Assembly (NCBI GenBank): GCA_016839765.1
Contig: JAEOTP010000034.1
Location: forward strand, 36,606-100,605
Source of the DNA: Promethearchaeota archaeon
Lineage (GTDB): Archaea > Asgardarchaeota > Lokiarchaeia > Sigyniarchaeales > SOKP01
DNA length: 64,000 nucleotides
Direction: 5' to 3'
Each line of letters starts with the position of its first letter. Positions within the stretch are counted from its first letter, which is position 1. Under the pieces are notes generated by a model, which was given only the letters and a program-made list of their open reading frames with translations, did not search any database and was not told the DNA's origin. The translations under genes were made by a program, and so were the position numbers. Shown in pieces: positions 24,859 to 33,998 of the stretch.

Positions 24859-27108
24859 TTGGTTAAAACACTTATTTTAAATAAAAAGAATAAATTAATT
24901 CTTGAAGAAATAGAAAGCGAGTTAAATAAATTTGAAGATCTACTAGAAAGCAAGAATAGCCAGCAAAAAATACATTATAGTAAATGGTATAATTATTTTG
25001 TTAAAATATATGGAAGCAAATATACAAATCTGCGTTTATATATATTATTTGCTTTACTTTATTTCTTAGGGTATCTATTTATCCTAAAATTTATCTTGAA
25101 ATGCAATATTTTTTCTCATTTTAAAAGATTTACTATTGAAAAATTTGATAATTTAAAAGATAAGATTAAGAACGAATATAACGAAAAATTATTTCTTTTT
25201 GATGATTATTTCAGTCCTTTTTTTGAAATGCTTGAAGATATGAATCAAGATTCATATACAAAATTCATGAATATTATAGACAAAGAGATTTTTGGATTGT
25301 CGATACCTAAGGATGACTTTTTTAATTTTTTTATACAAAACTTTTTCTCGAATCTAATTAGGCATAAATCGGGTGAGTTTTATACTCCAAAATTTCTAGC
25401 CAAAAAAATGGTTGATGAAAGCTATGAATTTGGAGAAAAAGTACTTGATCCTAGTTGTGGTTCAGCCAATTTTCTAGTTGAAATTCTTAAAATTATAATT
25501 TCTTCCAATAAATCAGAAGAAGAGAAAATAGCAGCAATAAATAACCTTAACGGTTATGATATCAACCCAATTTCAATTTTTATAGCTAAGATTAACTTTT
25601 TTTTGTTGTTGAAGGAAAAAGTTTCAAAGATTAAATTCAATCTTTTTATAACAGATGCATTATTCCCATCAGAAATTAGGCCAAAGGAAAGGTTTGATTT
25701 AGTAATTGGTAATCCTCCTTGGTATACATTAAGAGATATAGAATCAATTGAATTACAGCATCAAATAAAACAATTAGCAGAAAAATTAAAAATCAAACCA
25801 CGACCAAAAAATGTTTTGAATATCGAAATCGCATCCCTTTTCTTTTATAAAGCAAAATGCGCGTATATGAAGGAGAATGGTAAGATTTTTTTTGTAATAA
25901 CGAAAGGAATTATGAACGGGTCTCACGCATCTCGTTTCCGTAGTTTTGAAGGTTTTTTTAATATAAAAATTTGGCAATTTAAACCCAATATAGAAAAAAT
26001 ATTTAATATAGATTTTATATGTTTATATGCTAAGAAATCAGACTCTTATCACCTACATAAAACATTTGAAATTCCAGTATACTATTATAATATAGCAGAA
26101 AATCAAACAAATCCTAATTGTTTTGAAGATTGCGATTTAAATATGGAAAAGAAAGAAATTTTTATTCCTTATCACGTTGAAAAAAGAAATGCTAAAACCT
26201 ATATTCATAAATTAGTGTCAAAAGAAGAATATCAAAACCTGTTATTTTTCAAACAAAGTGAATATAAAAAACTATTTCATAAAGGGGCAGATTTAAATCC
26301 TAGAAATTTAATCTTTATCAATTACGAAAGGTTTAATAACTCTTTAGTTAAAATTAATCCTGACGAGAGAATCTTTAAAAGAGCAAAAACACCTTGGAGT
26401 AAAATAGAGTTTAACAATGAAATTATTGAAAAACAATATATTTTTAAAGTTATTAAAAGTACTGAACTTGTTAAATTCTTTGTCTATAATTTTTATGATG
26501 TTTTTCTACCACTTTCAAAGGAAGATTTAAACTTTAATTATTCCAGATTACCAAAATACGCTAAAAATTTTTATGATAAAATTAATCGTATTTACTTAAG
26601 ACATAAAAAAGAGACTACTAAAAATAAATCATTAATGGATAATTTAAATCGTTGGTCAAAACTCATTAATCCGCGCCAAAGTGCTAAAATAAAAGTTGTA
26701 TATAATAATTCTGGTTCAATTCTAAATTCTGCGGTGATTCTAGGAGATTATTTAATAACAGGAGATTTAAGTTTTTATAATGCAAAAAGTTTAGAAGAAG
26801 CCTATTATCTATCAGCGATTTTAAATTCACCTCTAATAAATAAACAAATTCGGATTAAAAAGAGTTCAAGGCATATATTCAAAATTCCATTTGAAAATCC
26901 AGTTAAAATATTTAATCCAGAAGATGAAAATCATAAATTATTAGCAGATTTAGGTAAGAAAGGGCAAACTATTTCAAAATCAATCTATGAGACTCTGATT
27001 AAAAGGGAGAAACGGATTCCTTCTAAATTAAAGATTCAAAAAAGTATTGATAAAGAATTGAGACCTTTATTAAATCAAATTGATAAATTAGTAATAAAAG
27101 AATTTTAA
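24859..27108 (+). CDS. Orphan DNA N6-adenine methyltransferase (type I HsdM / type IIG-like)
   Basis: 749 residues. A helical N-terminus (~1-150), then HKSGEFYTP (~169-177), motif I DPSCGSANF (197-205), a GYDINPISI SAM-binding segment (~232-240) and the catalytic NPPW (285-288), all typical of gamma-class N6-adenine methyltransferases. The remaining ~450 residues include regions that could be target recognition (alternating aromatic and charged stretches). No PD-(D/E)xK motif was seen at the N-terminus, and no restriction subunit, HsdS or BREX/DISARM partner is next door. It may be a solitary methylase or part of a broken restriction system. AT-rich like its surroundings. Confidence 0.87.
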   Translation: MVKTLILNKKNKLILEEIESELNKFEDLLESKNSQQKIHYSKWYNYFVKIYGSKYTNLRLYILFALLYFLGYLFILKFILKCNIFSHFKRFTIEKFDNLKDKIKNEYNEKLFLFDDYFSPFFEMLEDMNQDSYTKFMNIIDKEIFGLSIPKDDFFNFFIQNFFSNLIRHKSGEFYTPKFLAKKMVDESYEFGEKVLDPSCGSANFLVEILKIIISSNKSEEEKIAAINNLNGYDINPISIFIAKINFFLLLKEKVSKIKFNLFITDALFPSEIRPKERFDLVIGNPPWYTLRDIESIELQHQIKQLAEKLKIKPRPKNVLNIEIASLFFYKAKCAYMKENGKIFFVITKGIMNGSHASRFRSFEGFFNIKIWQFKPNIEKIFNIDFICLYAKKSDSYHLHKTFEIPVYYYNIAENQTNPNCFEDCDLNMEKKEIFIPYHVEKRNAKTYIHKLVSKEEYQNLLFFKQSEYKKLFHKGADLNPRNLIFINYERFNNSLVKINPDERIFKRAKTPWSKIEFNNEIIEKQYIFKVIKSTELVKFFVYNFYDVFLPLSKEDLNFNYSRLPKYAKNFYDKINRIYLRHKKETTKNKSLMDNLNRWSKLINPRQSAKIKVVYNNSGSILNSAVILGDYLITGDLSFYNAKSLEEAYYLSAILNSPLINKQIRIKKSSRHIFKIPFENPVKIFNPEDENHKLLADLGKKGQTISKSIYETLIKREKRIPSKLKIQKSIDKELRPLLNQIDKLVIKEF

Positions 27109-27218
27109 TATCAAAATAATAGGGAAATATTATATTAAAATATAAAATTGTTAATTTTCTTGTGTTATATTAAGAAAACTTAATTTACATATGATTTATA
27201 ATAAAGTAAATTCCCATA

Positions 27219-27743
27219 ATGATAATTAGAAACTTTGTTTTTAAGCTCCTTGTAGCTGGAAATGGCGGCGTGGGTAAAACAACCTTGCTAAGGAGATATG
27301 TAGATGGCATCTTCGACGAATCTACAATTACAACTATCGGAGTTGATTTCTTCTTAAAAGAAATGTCATTGGAAGAAGGAAATTGCTCCTTACAATTATG
27401 GGATTTGGGAGGACAAGAGCGTTTTAGACACCTGCTTTCAAACTTCATTATGGGAGCGCGAGGAGCTCTTCTCTTATTTGATTTAACCAAAATGCCTCAA
27501 ATGCTTCATATATTAAATTGGGTAAACATGGTAAGGTTGCATGATTTAGATCTACCAATTATTCTTGTCGGTACAAAATTAGATCTTGAGGATGTTATAG
27601 CTGTTGATGACGAAACGGCTTTAGATATAAAAAATACCTTTAATATGCTTGAATTTATAAAAACATCTTCAAAAACAGGTTATAATGTAAATCATGTATT
27701 TGAATGTATTGCAAAAGAACTGATGTTAAAAAGAAAATATTAG
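27219..27743 (+). CDS. Ras-superfamily small GTPase (Rab-like)
   Basis: 174 residues with all five G motifs: G1 GNGGVGKT (14-21), G2 TTIGVDFF with Thr39, G3 WDLGGQERF (61-69), G4 GTKLDL (118-123; Thr replaces Asn of NKxD, as in some Rab/Ran relatives), G5 TSSKTG (149-154). The Gln after the G3 Gly-Gly is kept, so GTP hydrolysis should be intact. There is no C-terminal prenylation Cys box; the protein ends KRKY. Asgard genomes carry large Ras-superfamily sets that may act in membrane organisation. Followed 50 bp later by an MBL-fold gene on the same strand, possibly an operon. Confidence 0.9.
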   Translation: MIIRNFVFKLLVAGNGGVGKTTLLRRYVDGIFDESTITTIGVDFFLKEMSLEEGNCSLQLWDLGGQERFRHLLSNFIMGARGALLLFDLTKMPQMLHILNWVNMVRLHDLDLPIILVGTKLDLEDVIAVDDETALDIKNTFNMLEFIKTSSKTGYNVNHVFECIAKELMLKRKY

Positions 27744-27793
27744 ATTATATGATTAATTACTTCCCATAATTACCTTACTTCTATAACATAATA

Positions 27794-28606
27794 ATGGAAG
27801 ATCAATTAGTAATCCTTGGTTCTGGCGGAGGTAGGCATCATATTAGAACGCAATATAGGGCTACAGGAGGAATTTTATATAAGTTTAATAGAATTCAGGC
27901 TCATATTGATCCTGGTCCTGGAGCTATTATACGTATTAGCCAATATGGTGAAGATCCGCTAAAAACAGAACTATTTATCGCAACACATGCGCATGTTGAT
28001 CACTATAATGATTTAAGTGCATTAATTGAAAGTTCGAGAGAAGTATTACATGATAAACAATATAATTATTTCAAAAAAGGTACTTTGATCACCACAAATG
28101 ATGTATTACGATACATCTCAAGTTATCACTTAAATATGCTTGAAAGAATAATTCCTTTCAAAGCTGGAGATAGATTACTTTATAAAAATAGTGAGATAAT
28201 CGGGACAAAAACCATTCATTCTCCTAATATGGAGGGATTTGGTGTCCGTTTTAATCTTAAAGATTATTCTATAGCTTTTACAAGCGATACTAGGGTATTT
28301 GAGGGATTTTCAGATCAATTTAATCAAGTTAATATTATGATTCTTAACCTCTTAAGACCGGATTCTATTAAATGTAAACGCCATCTGTGTACGGATGAAG
28401 TTATTCCTTTTCTTAATAAAATAGAGCCAAATCTTAATTGTTTAATCATTACGCATTTTGGAGCTTATATGGATTCGCCAATATCACCTAAAAACTTTGT
28501 TTCAAGCCAAGTAGAAAAAATAAGGAAAAAAACGAATATTAAAAATGTTATTGCTGCTAAAGATGGTTTAAAAATTAACATTGAGAATTTATTGGAAAAT
28601 AATTGA
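27794..28606 (+). CDS. Metallo-beta-lactamase-fold hydrolase
   Basis: 270 residues. Metal motif THAHVDHYND (His65, His67, Asp69, His70), a long insertion (LHDKQYNYFKKGTLITTND), a further FTSDT strand (Asp motif) and THFGAY with the last metal-binding His (ITHFG). A GSGGGRHHIRTQYRATGG N-terminus with several His residues is distinctive. Belongs to the MBL superfamily that binds two metal ions; resembles ribonuclease-Z/phosphodiesterase-like members, although no family can be named. Downstream of the Rab-like GTPase, so it may be co-transcribed. Confidence 0.82.
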   Translation: MEDQLVILGSGGGRHHIRTQYRATGGILYKFNRIQAHIDPGPGAIIRISQYGEDPLKTELFIATHAHVDHYNDLSALIESSREVLHDKQYNYFKKGTLITTNDVLRYISSYHLNMLERIIPFKAGDRLLYKNSEIIGTKTIHSPNMEGFGVRFNLKDYSIAFTSDTRVFEGFSDQFNQVNIMILNLLRPDSIKCKRHLCTDEVIPFLNKIEPNLNCLIITHFGAYMDSPISPKNFVSSQVEKIRKKTNIKNVIAAKDGLKINIENLLENN

Positions 28607-29311
28607 ACGAATAATTCATTACTTATTTTTTGTTAAACCAAATTAATTAGTGTAAATCAAGTTTTGACATAGTATTCAACTCCTTGATTACTTTTTGAAA
28701 TAACAAAAACTTTTTCATAAAAATTTTGTAATCTTTATTATATTATTAATGGTAGCTAAAAAGATTAAATTATATTATTTGTTGTAAATTTGGGATGTTA
28801 TTGTATTCAAAACATTCTAAAAAATATATTAAATGGGAGTAACTTCCCGTAAAATATTTTTAATTCCTCATATAAATTATTTGAAAACAAAATGTTGTGG
28901 AGTAATAAAATTTTATAGATAGATTTAGGGAAAGATGCCTTTTGTTCATGATATTTAGATTCCAATATTTCATAATACATGACTTTTTAAAGATGAAATT
29001 ATAATAGTTATTGGGAAGGGAAATATGATACGATAATTTGAGCTAACATTGGATTTCGCCCTCTATTAAACTCTTTGAGTTTAATTCTCTCCCTGATTTT
29101 TCTATTTTGCTCGAATGCTCGTTCCCTTCTTTCTTTCTTATTTTAACTAACATAGCTGTAATTATTTATGAATTTAGTTTATTAAATTAATGAATTATAA
29201 TAATTACAAAATAAGAAGTGATTAATTGAAATTTCTTTTAAAATTTTAACCAAAATTTCTAACTAAATTTAACATATTAAGGTGTTATTTTCTATTGAAA
29301 GTTAGTAGAAT
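28607..29311. other. Non-coding region with inverted repeats, no gene seen
   Basis: About 705 bp with no open frame of coding character on either strand. Around 29000-29145 it contains a perfect 9-bp hairpin and an 8-bp outer stem (listed separately), and the T-rich stretch TTTCTTTCTTATTTT follows. It could hold a small structured RNA or simply be the gene-end region of two converging units. Confidence 0.5.
29065..29085. repeat. Inverted repeat: 9-bp perfect hairpin with 3-nt loop
   Basis: ATTAAACTC-TTT-GAGTTTAAT, a perfect 9-bp stem. It lies inside a longer potential fold closed by GAAGGGAA (29015-29022) and TTCCCTTC (29122-29129). AT-rich sequence makes short palindromes common, so its significance is modest. 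Confidence 0.5.
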
Positions 29312-29467
29312 TTAATTTGATTTCCTCCAATGCTTACAGACAATACATTGTAAAATTTTTTCTAATTCAGTGCCTCTAGGATTAGCGGCTCTTCTGATAA
29401 TTTTCATTATCATAACATTTCCACATTTTTCACAAAGACGCAATCCTTTTCCCTTTAATTTTTGCAT
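29312..29467 (-). CDS. 51-residue zinc-ribbon protein
   Basis: A small basic protein: CEKC near residues 12-15, a stretch of basic and hydrophobic residues (MIMKIIRRAANP), then CIVCKH near 41-46, so C-x2-C-x25-C-x2-C-x-H. The ligand spacing fits a zinc ribbon. ATG start at 29467 and TAA stop at 29312. The reading frame keeps sensible composition throughout, and the paired CxxC motifs are unlikely by chance in AT-rich DNA. Function unknown; basic charge would suit nucleic-acid binding. It faces the 29757 gene divergently across ~290 bp. Confidence 0.65.
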   Translation of the reverse strand: MQKLKGKGLRLCEKCGNVMIMKIIRRAANPRGTELEKILQCIVCKHWRKSN

Positions 29468-29756
29468 TGGTATTAATAATATCCAAAATTAATTTACATT
29501 AAAAATCTGACCAAATTATTGATTCATTCTTATACGTAAATGTGCTGATAAAAATTAACACATTTTTGTTGTCTTATAAATAGGGTAAACATTAATAAAT
29601 TTAAGTCATAAAAAATATATCGCCATTTGTGAGATTACAAACATAGAGATTTTTTAGCTCAATCAATCGAATAATTATAATTAAAAGCCCAAATATTTAT
29701 AAATTCTCAATATCAAATTTTCAAGTACAAATAATAAATGAAATAGTGAAAAAATA

Positions 29757-29909
29757 ATGTCCTGTCATGATTTAAAAGAGGGAGATACTCTAGTATGTGA
29801 AGATTGTGGACTTGAATTAAAAGTGTCCAAAGCATGCAATTGTTCCGAGGAAAGTGCTTGTACTGAAGGTGGTTTTGATTGCTGCGGAATGGCAATGAAA
29901 AAGAAGTAG
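29757..29909 (+). CDS. 50-residue Cys-rich protein (small metal-binding family)
   Basis: Short protein starting MSCHDLKEGDTLVCEDCG, with nine Cys over 50 residues: Cys3, CEDC (14,17), CNC (27,29), Cys35 and CC (42,43) near the end, with terminal KKK. The C-x-D-L-K-x-G-D-x-x-x-C-E-x-C-G-L-E-L beginning, the GFDCCG end and the Cys spacing resemble a family of small bacterial/archaeal Cys-rich proteins related to rubredoxin/desulforedoxin knuckles. Likely binds zinc or iron. ATG 29757 to TAG 29907-29909. No ribosome-binding site is obvious. It converges with the DMT exporter gene 10 bp away. Confidence 0.7.
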   Translation: MSCHDLKEGDTLVCEDCGLELKVSKACNCSEESACTEGGFDCCGMAMKKK

Positions 29910-29919
29910 AAATATAATA

Positions 29920-30822
29920 TTATTTATTTTTTTTTAAATTAATTTTTAACACGGTTATCAGGATTGCTATAAAGATTAACCCCATCCCTATCCAATTAAA
30001 AAGCGATAAAATCTCATTTCCAATTAAAAATCCAAATAATACTGCAAAAACAGGCTCTAATGTGAAAATAATAGCTGTTTGAGAAGGGCCTTGGTGTTTT
30101 TGACCCCAATTCTGAAATATAAAGGTTAAACTAGTGGCTCCAAAACCCATATAAAGCATTATCAACCAAATTTCTAATTGGCTTGAAAAAAGATCATATG
30201 ATTCTCTGAGGATCAAAGAAGATGTAAAACACAGAAGTGTTAACGTTATTAATTGAATAATGGTATAAAGATACACATCAAAAATTCTCACATTTCTATC
30301 ATTTAGGACAATAAAGATGGCACAGAAAACCGCACATCCTAAAACTAATAAATCCCCTATAATAATTCCAGATTTGTTTTCTAGTAATTTTTCTATTAAT
30401 AATAATGCCATACCGATTACAGATAAAACAACAGCAATCCAGATTGTATATTTCACTCTTCTTTTATATAGAAACCATGTTATAAAAGGAACCATTACAG
30501 TACTCAGTCCTGTAATGAAACCTGCTTTACCAGCTGTTGTTGTTTGAAGCCCATAAGTTTGAAACACCATTGAAAGATAGTAAATAAACCCTGTCAATAT
30601 TCCCAACAATAAAATTCTTTTGTTAACTTTTTTAAAATGAAAAAATAAAGGGATAAAACCAATTGTTCCAAGTAAATATCGTAATCCAAGGTACAAAAAA
30701 ATTGGAATATCTTGAGTAAGAGTTTTAGTAATGATGAAAGTTGTACCCCATAAAATCGTAGTAAATATCAAAAAAAGATTCGCAATTACTTTTATTTTTT
30801 TATTATGTTTCTTTTCATTCAT
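29920..30822 (-). CDS. EamA/DMT-superfamily transporter (second copy)
   Basis: 300 residues with ten hydrophobic segments in two EamA repeats. Includes the typical TILWGTTFIITK start of helix 1 (WGxxF), the central GKAGFITGLSTVMVPFITW (loop and helix with A-x-x-TGL), IFTLEPVFAVLFGFLIG at the end of repeat 2 (E-P-V-x-A) and a basic C-terminus KINLKKNK. Export of metabolites or drugs is the family role, and the substrate is unknown. It differs clearly from the copy at 7608-8531. Single-gene unit. Confidence 0.9.
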   Translation of the reverse strand: MNEKKHNKKIKVIANLFLIFTTILWGTTFIITKTLTQDIPIFLYLGLRYLLGTIGFIPLFFHFKKVNKRILLLGILTGFIYYLSMVFQTYGLQTTTAGKAGFITGLSTVMVPFITWFLYKRRVKYTIWIAVVLSVIGMALLLIEKLLENKSGIIIGDLLVLGCAVFCAIFIVLNDRNVRIFDVYLYTIIQLITLTLLCFTSSLILRESYDLFSSQLEIWLIMLYMGFGATSLTFIFQNWGQKHQGPSQTAIIFTLEPVFAVLFGFLIGNEILSLFNWIGMGLIFIAILITVLKINLKKNK

Positions 30823-31057
30823 ATAAATTACAGTCTACTAATTTATGCTATGATAAAAATGTTTTTATGAAAGTTATTAGAATTGAAAAGGTAAATAACA
30901 ATTTTATAACAATTTTACAATTTTTACTGAAAATCGAACTGCAGTTCAATTTTTATTCGCTTCTGATTGAATAATTATTAAAATTGATTAGATTTAAAAT
31001 AAACAATTATAAAATAAAAATTAAAAAAAAAAATTTAGATAAGATTATTTCATAAAA

Positions 31058-33163
31058 TTACCAAGGCCAGACAAATCCTTTATTTTCCACGGAAAACTCA
31101 TACGCTGATGTTAGTATATGATCTGCTCGATTGCTAATAATCATTACATGGAAGTTATTGTATGTTTTTTCAGTTGTCCTCGTACCACTTTGGGTAGCAT
31201 ATGAAATATGCATGTGATTTTCCCAAAGATACTCTATACCGTGGGCTCCGCCTCCATATCGAACGGTTAATATTGTTATCTCATAATCATTATCCCATAT
31301 GCCATCTGTTATATACCAACCATCTGTTTCCCAATTACCTTCACCAGATTCTACATCATCAGTGAATCCTAGTTCAGGTATGGATATATCATCAACATAC
31401 ATATTTTGCAATGTAAATGCTCCATCCTGCCAAAGGCGGAAATGAAGTTCAATTTGATGCCCTGCAAATGGACTAAGATCCATACTTACCGGTATCCAAC
31501 CTACGCTAGAACCCGTAAATGCATGCCATTTGCCAGCTGCTAAGTAATCTCTTGGTTCACGACCAGCAGGCACATTTGGATTATCTTGACTAAACGGATC
31601 CGTGCTGACTGTAATGCCAGGCGCCTCTAAAGTAGTGTATTCATCTGTATCATAATCATAAACCTCAACATATCCATAGTCCCAGTCCAATTCAATTTCA
31701 TAGAAGGTGTTAAAATTTAGAGTAGCCCCTCCTGCAGGAATATCAAAGGTCTGATGGAAACTATGCCAAGCCCACGCGTTGGCACCGGAATACCACTCGT
31801 AACTTCCGCTAGACGGAAGATTTCCTGAAAAATCAGTCGCATCAAAATGGATAGTAGCTAATCTATTAGTGAATCTATAATATTGAGCGGTGTAGGGTTG
31901 TGGATCGATTCCAAACCACCACGAAGAATGTAATGTAAAATCTGCTTCATAAATTATTTCTCCCCAGGCATCTAATACAGCATCAAGGGTCCAGCCCCCC
32001 GAAGCAGCGCTGGGTATATCTAATAAATCATAGCCATACCAGCCTCCCCCCTTAGAGGGATCATCAAGAAAATTAGCAATAGTCCACCGATCAAAAAGTG
32101 TGTCAAAATGCATCCAATAACCGTGCTTATATAAGGTTTTTTGAACTCCTTCGATTCCATTTGCTTGTTCTTGGACTAAATCCTTAATGAAATCAATACC
32201 AAATTTCTCATACATATACAATGCAAATAAATATGAAGCACCATAATCTTCTAATCCGTTACCCCAGAATGTAAGAGCTGTAAGCCAGTGATAAATAAGA
32301 TAGTTTGCTATATGACTAGTCCAATGTCCATAACCACACAAATACATTGCTAAATCAGCACAACCTTCATCGACCCAAGAAGGTTCGTCAGGATCTTGAT
32401 CAAAATGGACCAGATGTTGAAATTCATGAGCAAAAACAGCTTCCATAACTTGACTTGAACCCGGGCCTACACGATTTTCCCAGTCATATGTATCACAATG
32501 AAATACATTTTTATTGAACTCACCACTTACGGCTGAAGAGAAGTATCCTACTGCATAAGAAGTTGCAGTATCATCGTGGTATGATCGATCTCGTATATTA
32601 AAAATTAAAACCCATACTTTTTGGCCTTCATCCCCACGTGGGAGCGGTTCTCCAAAAACGCTGGTTACAGTAGGATAAATTACTGTATCAAATTCATCTA
32701 AAAGATATTGGCATTGTGCTAAGGTATAATTATCCCAGTATCTATCCCATGTCCCAAAAGGATTAGCATTATGAAAATAAGTGCCATCATAACTATCATA
32801 CGCATCTTTGGTGATTAAGATAAGTCCATGCACGCCCTCTAATAAGATAATAAAATCTTCATCATACGATTCTGGCAACCAACTATCGCTTAGAGGGAAT
32901 GTAAATTCATCACCCACCTCTGCAGGTTCTCCAATTGGGCTCGCTTGAGTAGCTTCAGCTGGACCTACTTCTGCAGCTTTCTTTCTCATAGCCATTTCTT
33001 CATATCCAAGATCTTCACGGGAAAAATCCACTGGAGCACGGTTATCGATTAAAAACGTACTCTCGCTGGATGCTGTTGGAATAACAAGAAACATGAGGGT
33101 TCCCGAAGAAACTCCTAAAACTAAGATAGAAATAAGAAGGATTGAATAGCTTTTATTTCTCAT
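31058..33163 (-). CDS. Secreted zinc metalloprotease with C-terminal beta domains (M6/M30-like)
   Basis: About 701 residues. A signal peptide (MRNKSYSILLISILVLGVS) and propeptide-like region precede a catalytic domain with the zinc motif HEFQHLVHF and an E in WVDEGCADLA, characteristic of HEXXH + ~15 + E metalloproteases; the immune-inhibitor-A/hyicolysin-like group is the closest match. C-terminal part is beta-rich (GANAWAWHS, GYVEVYDYD, MYVDDISIPELG), like MAM/CBM modules. I chose ATG 33163, preceded by GGAG at 33173-33176, over TTG 33178, which overlaps that site. The gene is visibly richer in G+C than its neighbours, suggesting foreign origin or different expression constraints. Confidence 0.82.
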   Translation of the reverse strand: MRNKSYSILLISILVLGVSSGTLMFLVIPTASSESTFLIDNRAPVDFSREDLGYEEMAMRKKAAEVGPAEATQASPIGEPAEVGDEFTFPLSDSWLPESYDEDFIILLEGVHGLILITKDAYDSYDGTYFHNANPFGTWDRYWDNYTLAQCQYLLDEFDTVIYPTVTSVFGEPLPRGDEGQKVWVLIFNIRDRSYHDDTATSYAVGYFSSAVSGEFNKNVFHCDTYDWENRVGPGSSQVMEAVFAHEFQHLVHFDQDPDEPSWVDEGCADLAMYLCGYGHWTSHIANYLIYHWLTALTFWGNGLEDYGASYLFALYMYEKFGIDFIKDLVQEQANGIEGVQKTLYKHGYWMHFDTLFDRWTIANFLDDPSKGGGWYGYDLLDIPSAASGGWTLDAVLDAWGEIIYEADFTLHSSWWFGIDPQPYTAQYYRFTNRLATIHFDATDFSGNLPSSGSYEWYSGANAWAWHSFHQTFDIPAGGATLNFNTFYEIELDWDYGYVEVYDYDTDEYTTLEAPGITVSTDPFSQDNPNVPAGREPRDYLAAGKWHAFTGSSVGWIPVSMDLSPFAGHQIELHFRLWQDGAFTLQNMYVDDISIPELGFTDDVESGEGNWETDGWYITDGIWDNDYEITILTVRYGGGAHGIEYLWENHMHISYATQSGTRTTEKTYNNFHVMIISNRADHILTSAYEFSVENKGFVWPW

Positions 33164-33747
33164 TTTTTTATACTCCAATTTGTTTTTTATTAATTAATTT
33201 CAACTTTTTTATTATTTTTCGTTTAGATTTCTTTACACGCCGAAAAGTTTTTCGGTTTATTGCCACTTTAATAAATTTTTAATATTTCCAAAAACCATCA
33301 TAAGATGATTCAAGGGAACATTTAATAATAAACTACATTCTAATATATAAAATTTACTGTTTCATCGAAGCAATAGGCAAACAATGAGCTTTAACCTATG
33401 GGTATTCATACATATTTGTTATAAAATGCAATTTATATTTGAGATAACAAAAAGAAAAAAAATATTTAACGCCATTAAATTAGAATCTCTTAATTTATTA
33501 TTTTACAACTAATTAAGATTTTGTTATCATAAAACTTTAGCTTAAAATGAATTTCTACGTTTAAATAAATTACTATTTGTTGGTACAACACTTTTATTTA
33601 ATGGTAAAACTATCCAATAATACTATGATATGGTAATTAAATACAGGCGAATCGAAGCAAAAATTTAAAAATATGAGGACTATCTTTAGGTAGACAATTT
33701 GTTTTTTCAAATTGGTTTCAACTTTTTTATTAGATTCGGATTAGAGC

Positions 33748-33781
33748 TTAAAAAAAGTGGGCTTTCTTCCACTTTTTTTAA
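33748..33781 (+). terminator. Hairpin with T-tract, terminator-like
   Basis: TTAAAAAAAGTGG - 8-nt loop (GCTTTCTT) - CCACTTTTTTTAA, a 13-bp perfect stem whose descending arm carries seven T's. It reads as a terminator in both directions. No annotated gene ends nearby on the plus strand, so it would end an unknown transcript or attenuate the downstream one. Confidence 0.45.
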
Positions 33782-33958
33782 CATTATTCACTTTGTAGGT
33801 TAATTTTCTTTTTTTTTAAGCATTTAAACGCCTGCTAATTAGATTTAACATTTTTGTAATTAATATTATATAATTTATTAATTTCCAGCATTAATTATAC
33901 TTTTACTGCATATTTCATATAAGAAATATTTTAAAGCTGCATTGATTTTTAAATTCAA

Positions 33959-33967
33959 TATTTAAAT
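33959..33967 (+). promoter_or_regulatory. Possible TATA box of the DUF39/homocysteine operon
   Basis: TATTTAAAT about 32 nt before the TTG start at 33999, consistent with an archaeal TATA box and a short leader. AT-rich context lowers the weight. Confidence 0.3.
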
Positions 33968-33989
33968 CATTGTATAGAAGTTAAAAATA

Positions 33990-33995
33990 GGTGAT
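33990..33995 (+). promoter_or_regulatory. Shine-Dalgarno GGTGAT for the DUF39 gene
   Basis: Perfect GGTGAT 3 nt before the TTG at 33999. Supports that start codon. Confidence 0.6.
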
Positions 33996-33998
33996 TGC

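Larger units (their letters stand above)
33164..33998. other. Long intergenic region between divergent genes, hairpin present
   Basis: 835 bp between the protease gene (minus) and the homocysteine gene (plus). No open frame of coding character seen on either strand. It contains a 13-bp hairpin with a T-tract (33748-33781) and a promoter-like TATA element near the 3' end. Room remains for a small RNA upstream of the hairpin, but nothing recognisable was found. Confidence 0.5.

Noticed and set aside
29713..29895. 60-residue minus-strand frame at the Cys-rich protein
   Set aside because: Antisense to the 50-residue Cys-rich gene, whose clustered CxxC motifs are the stronger coding signal.
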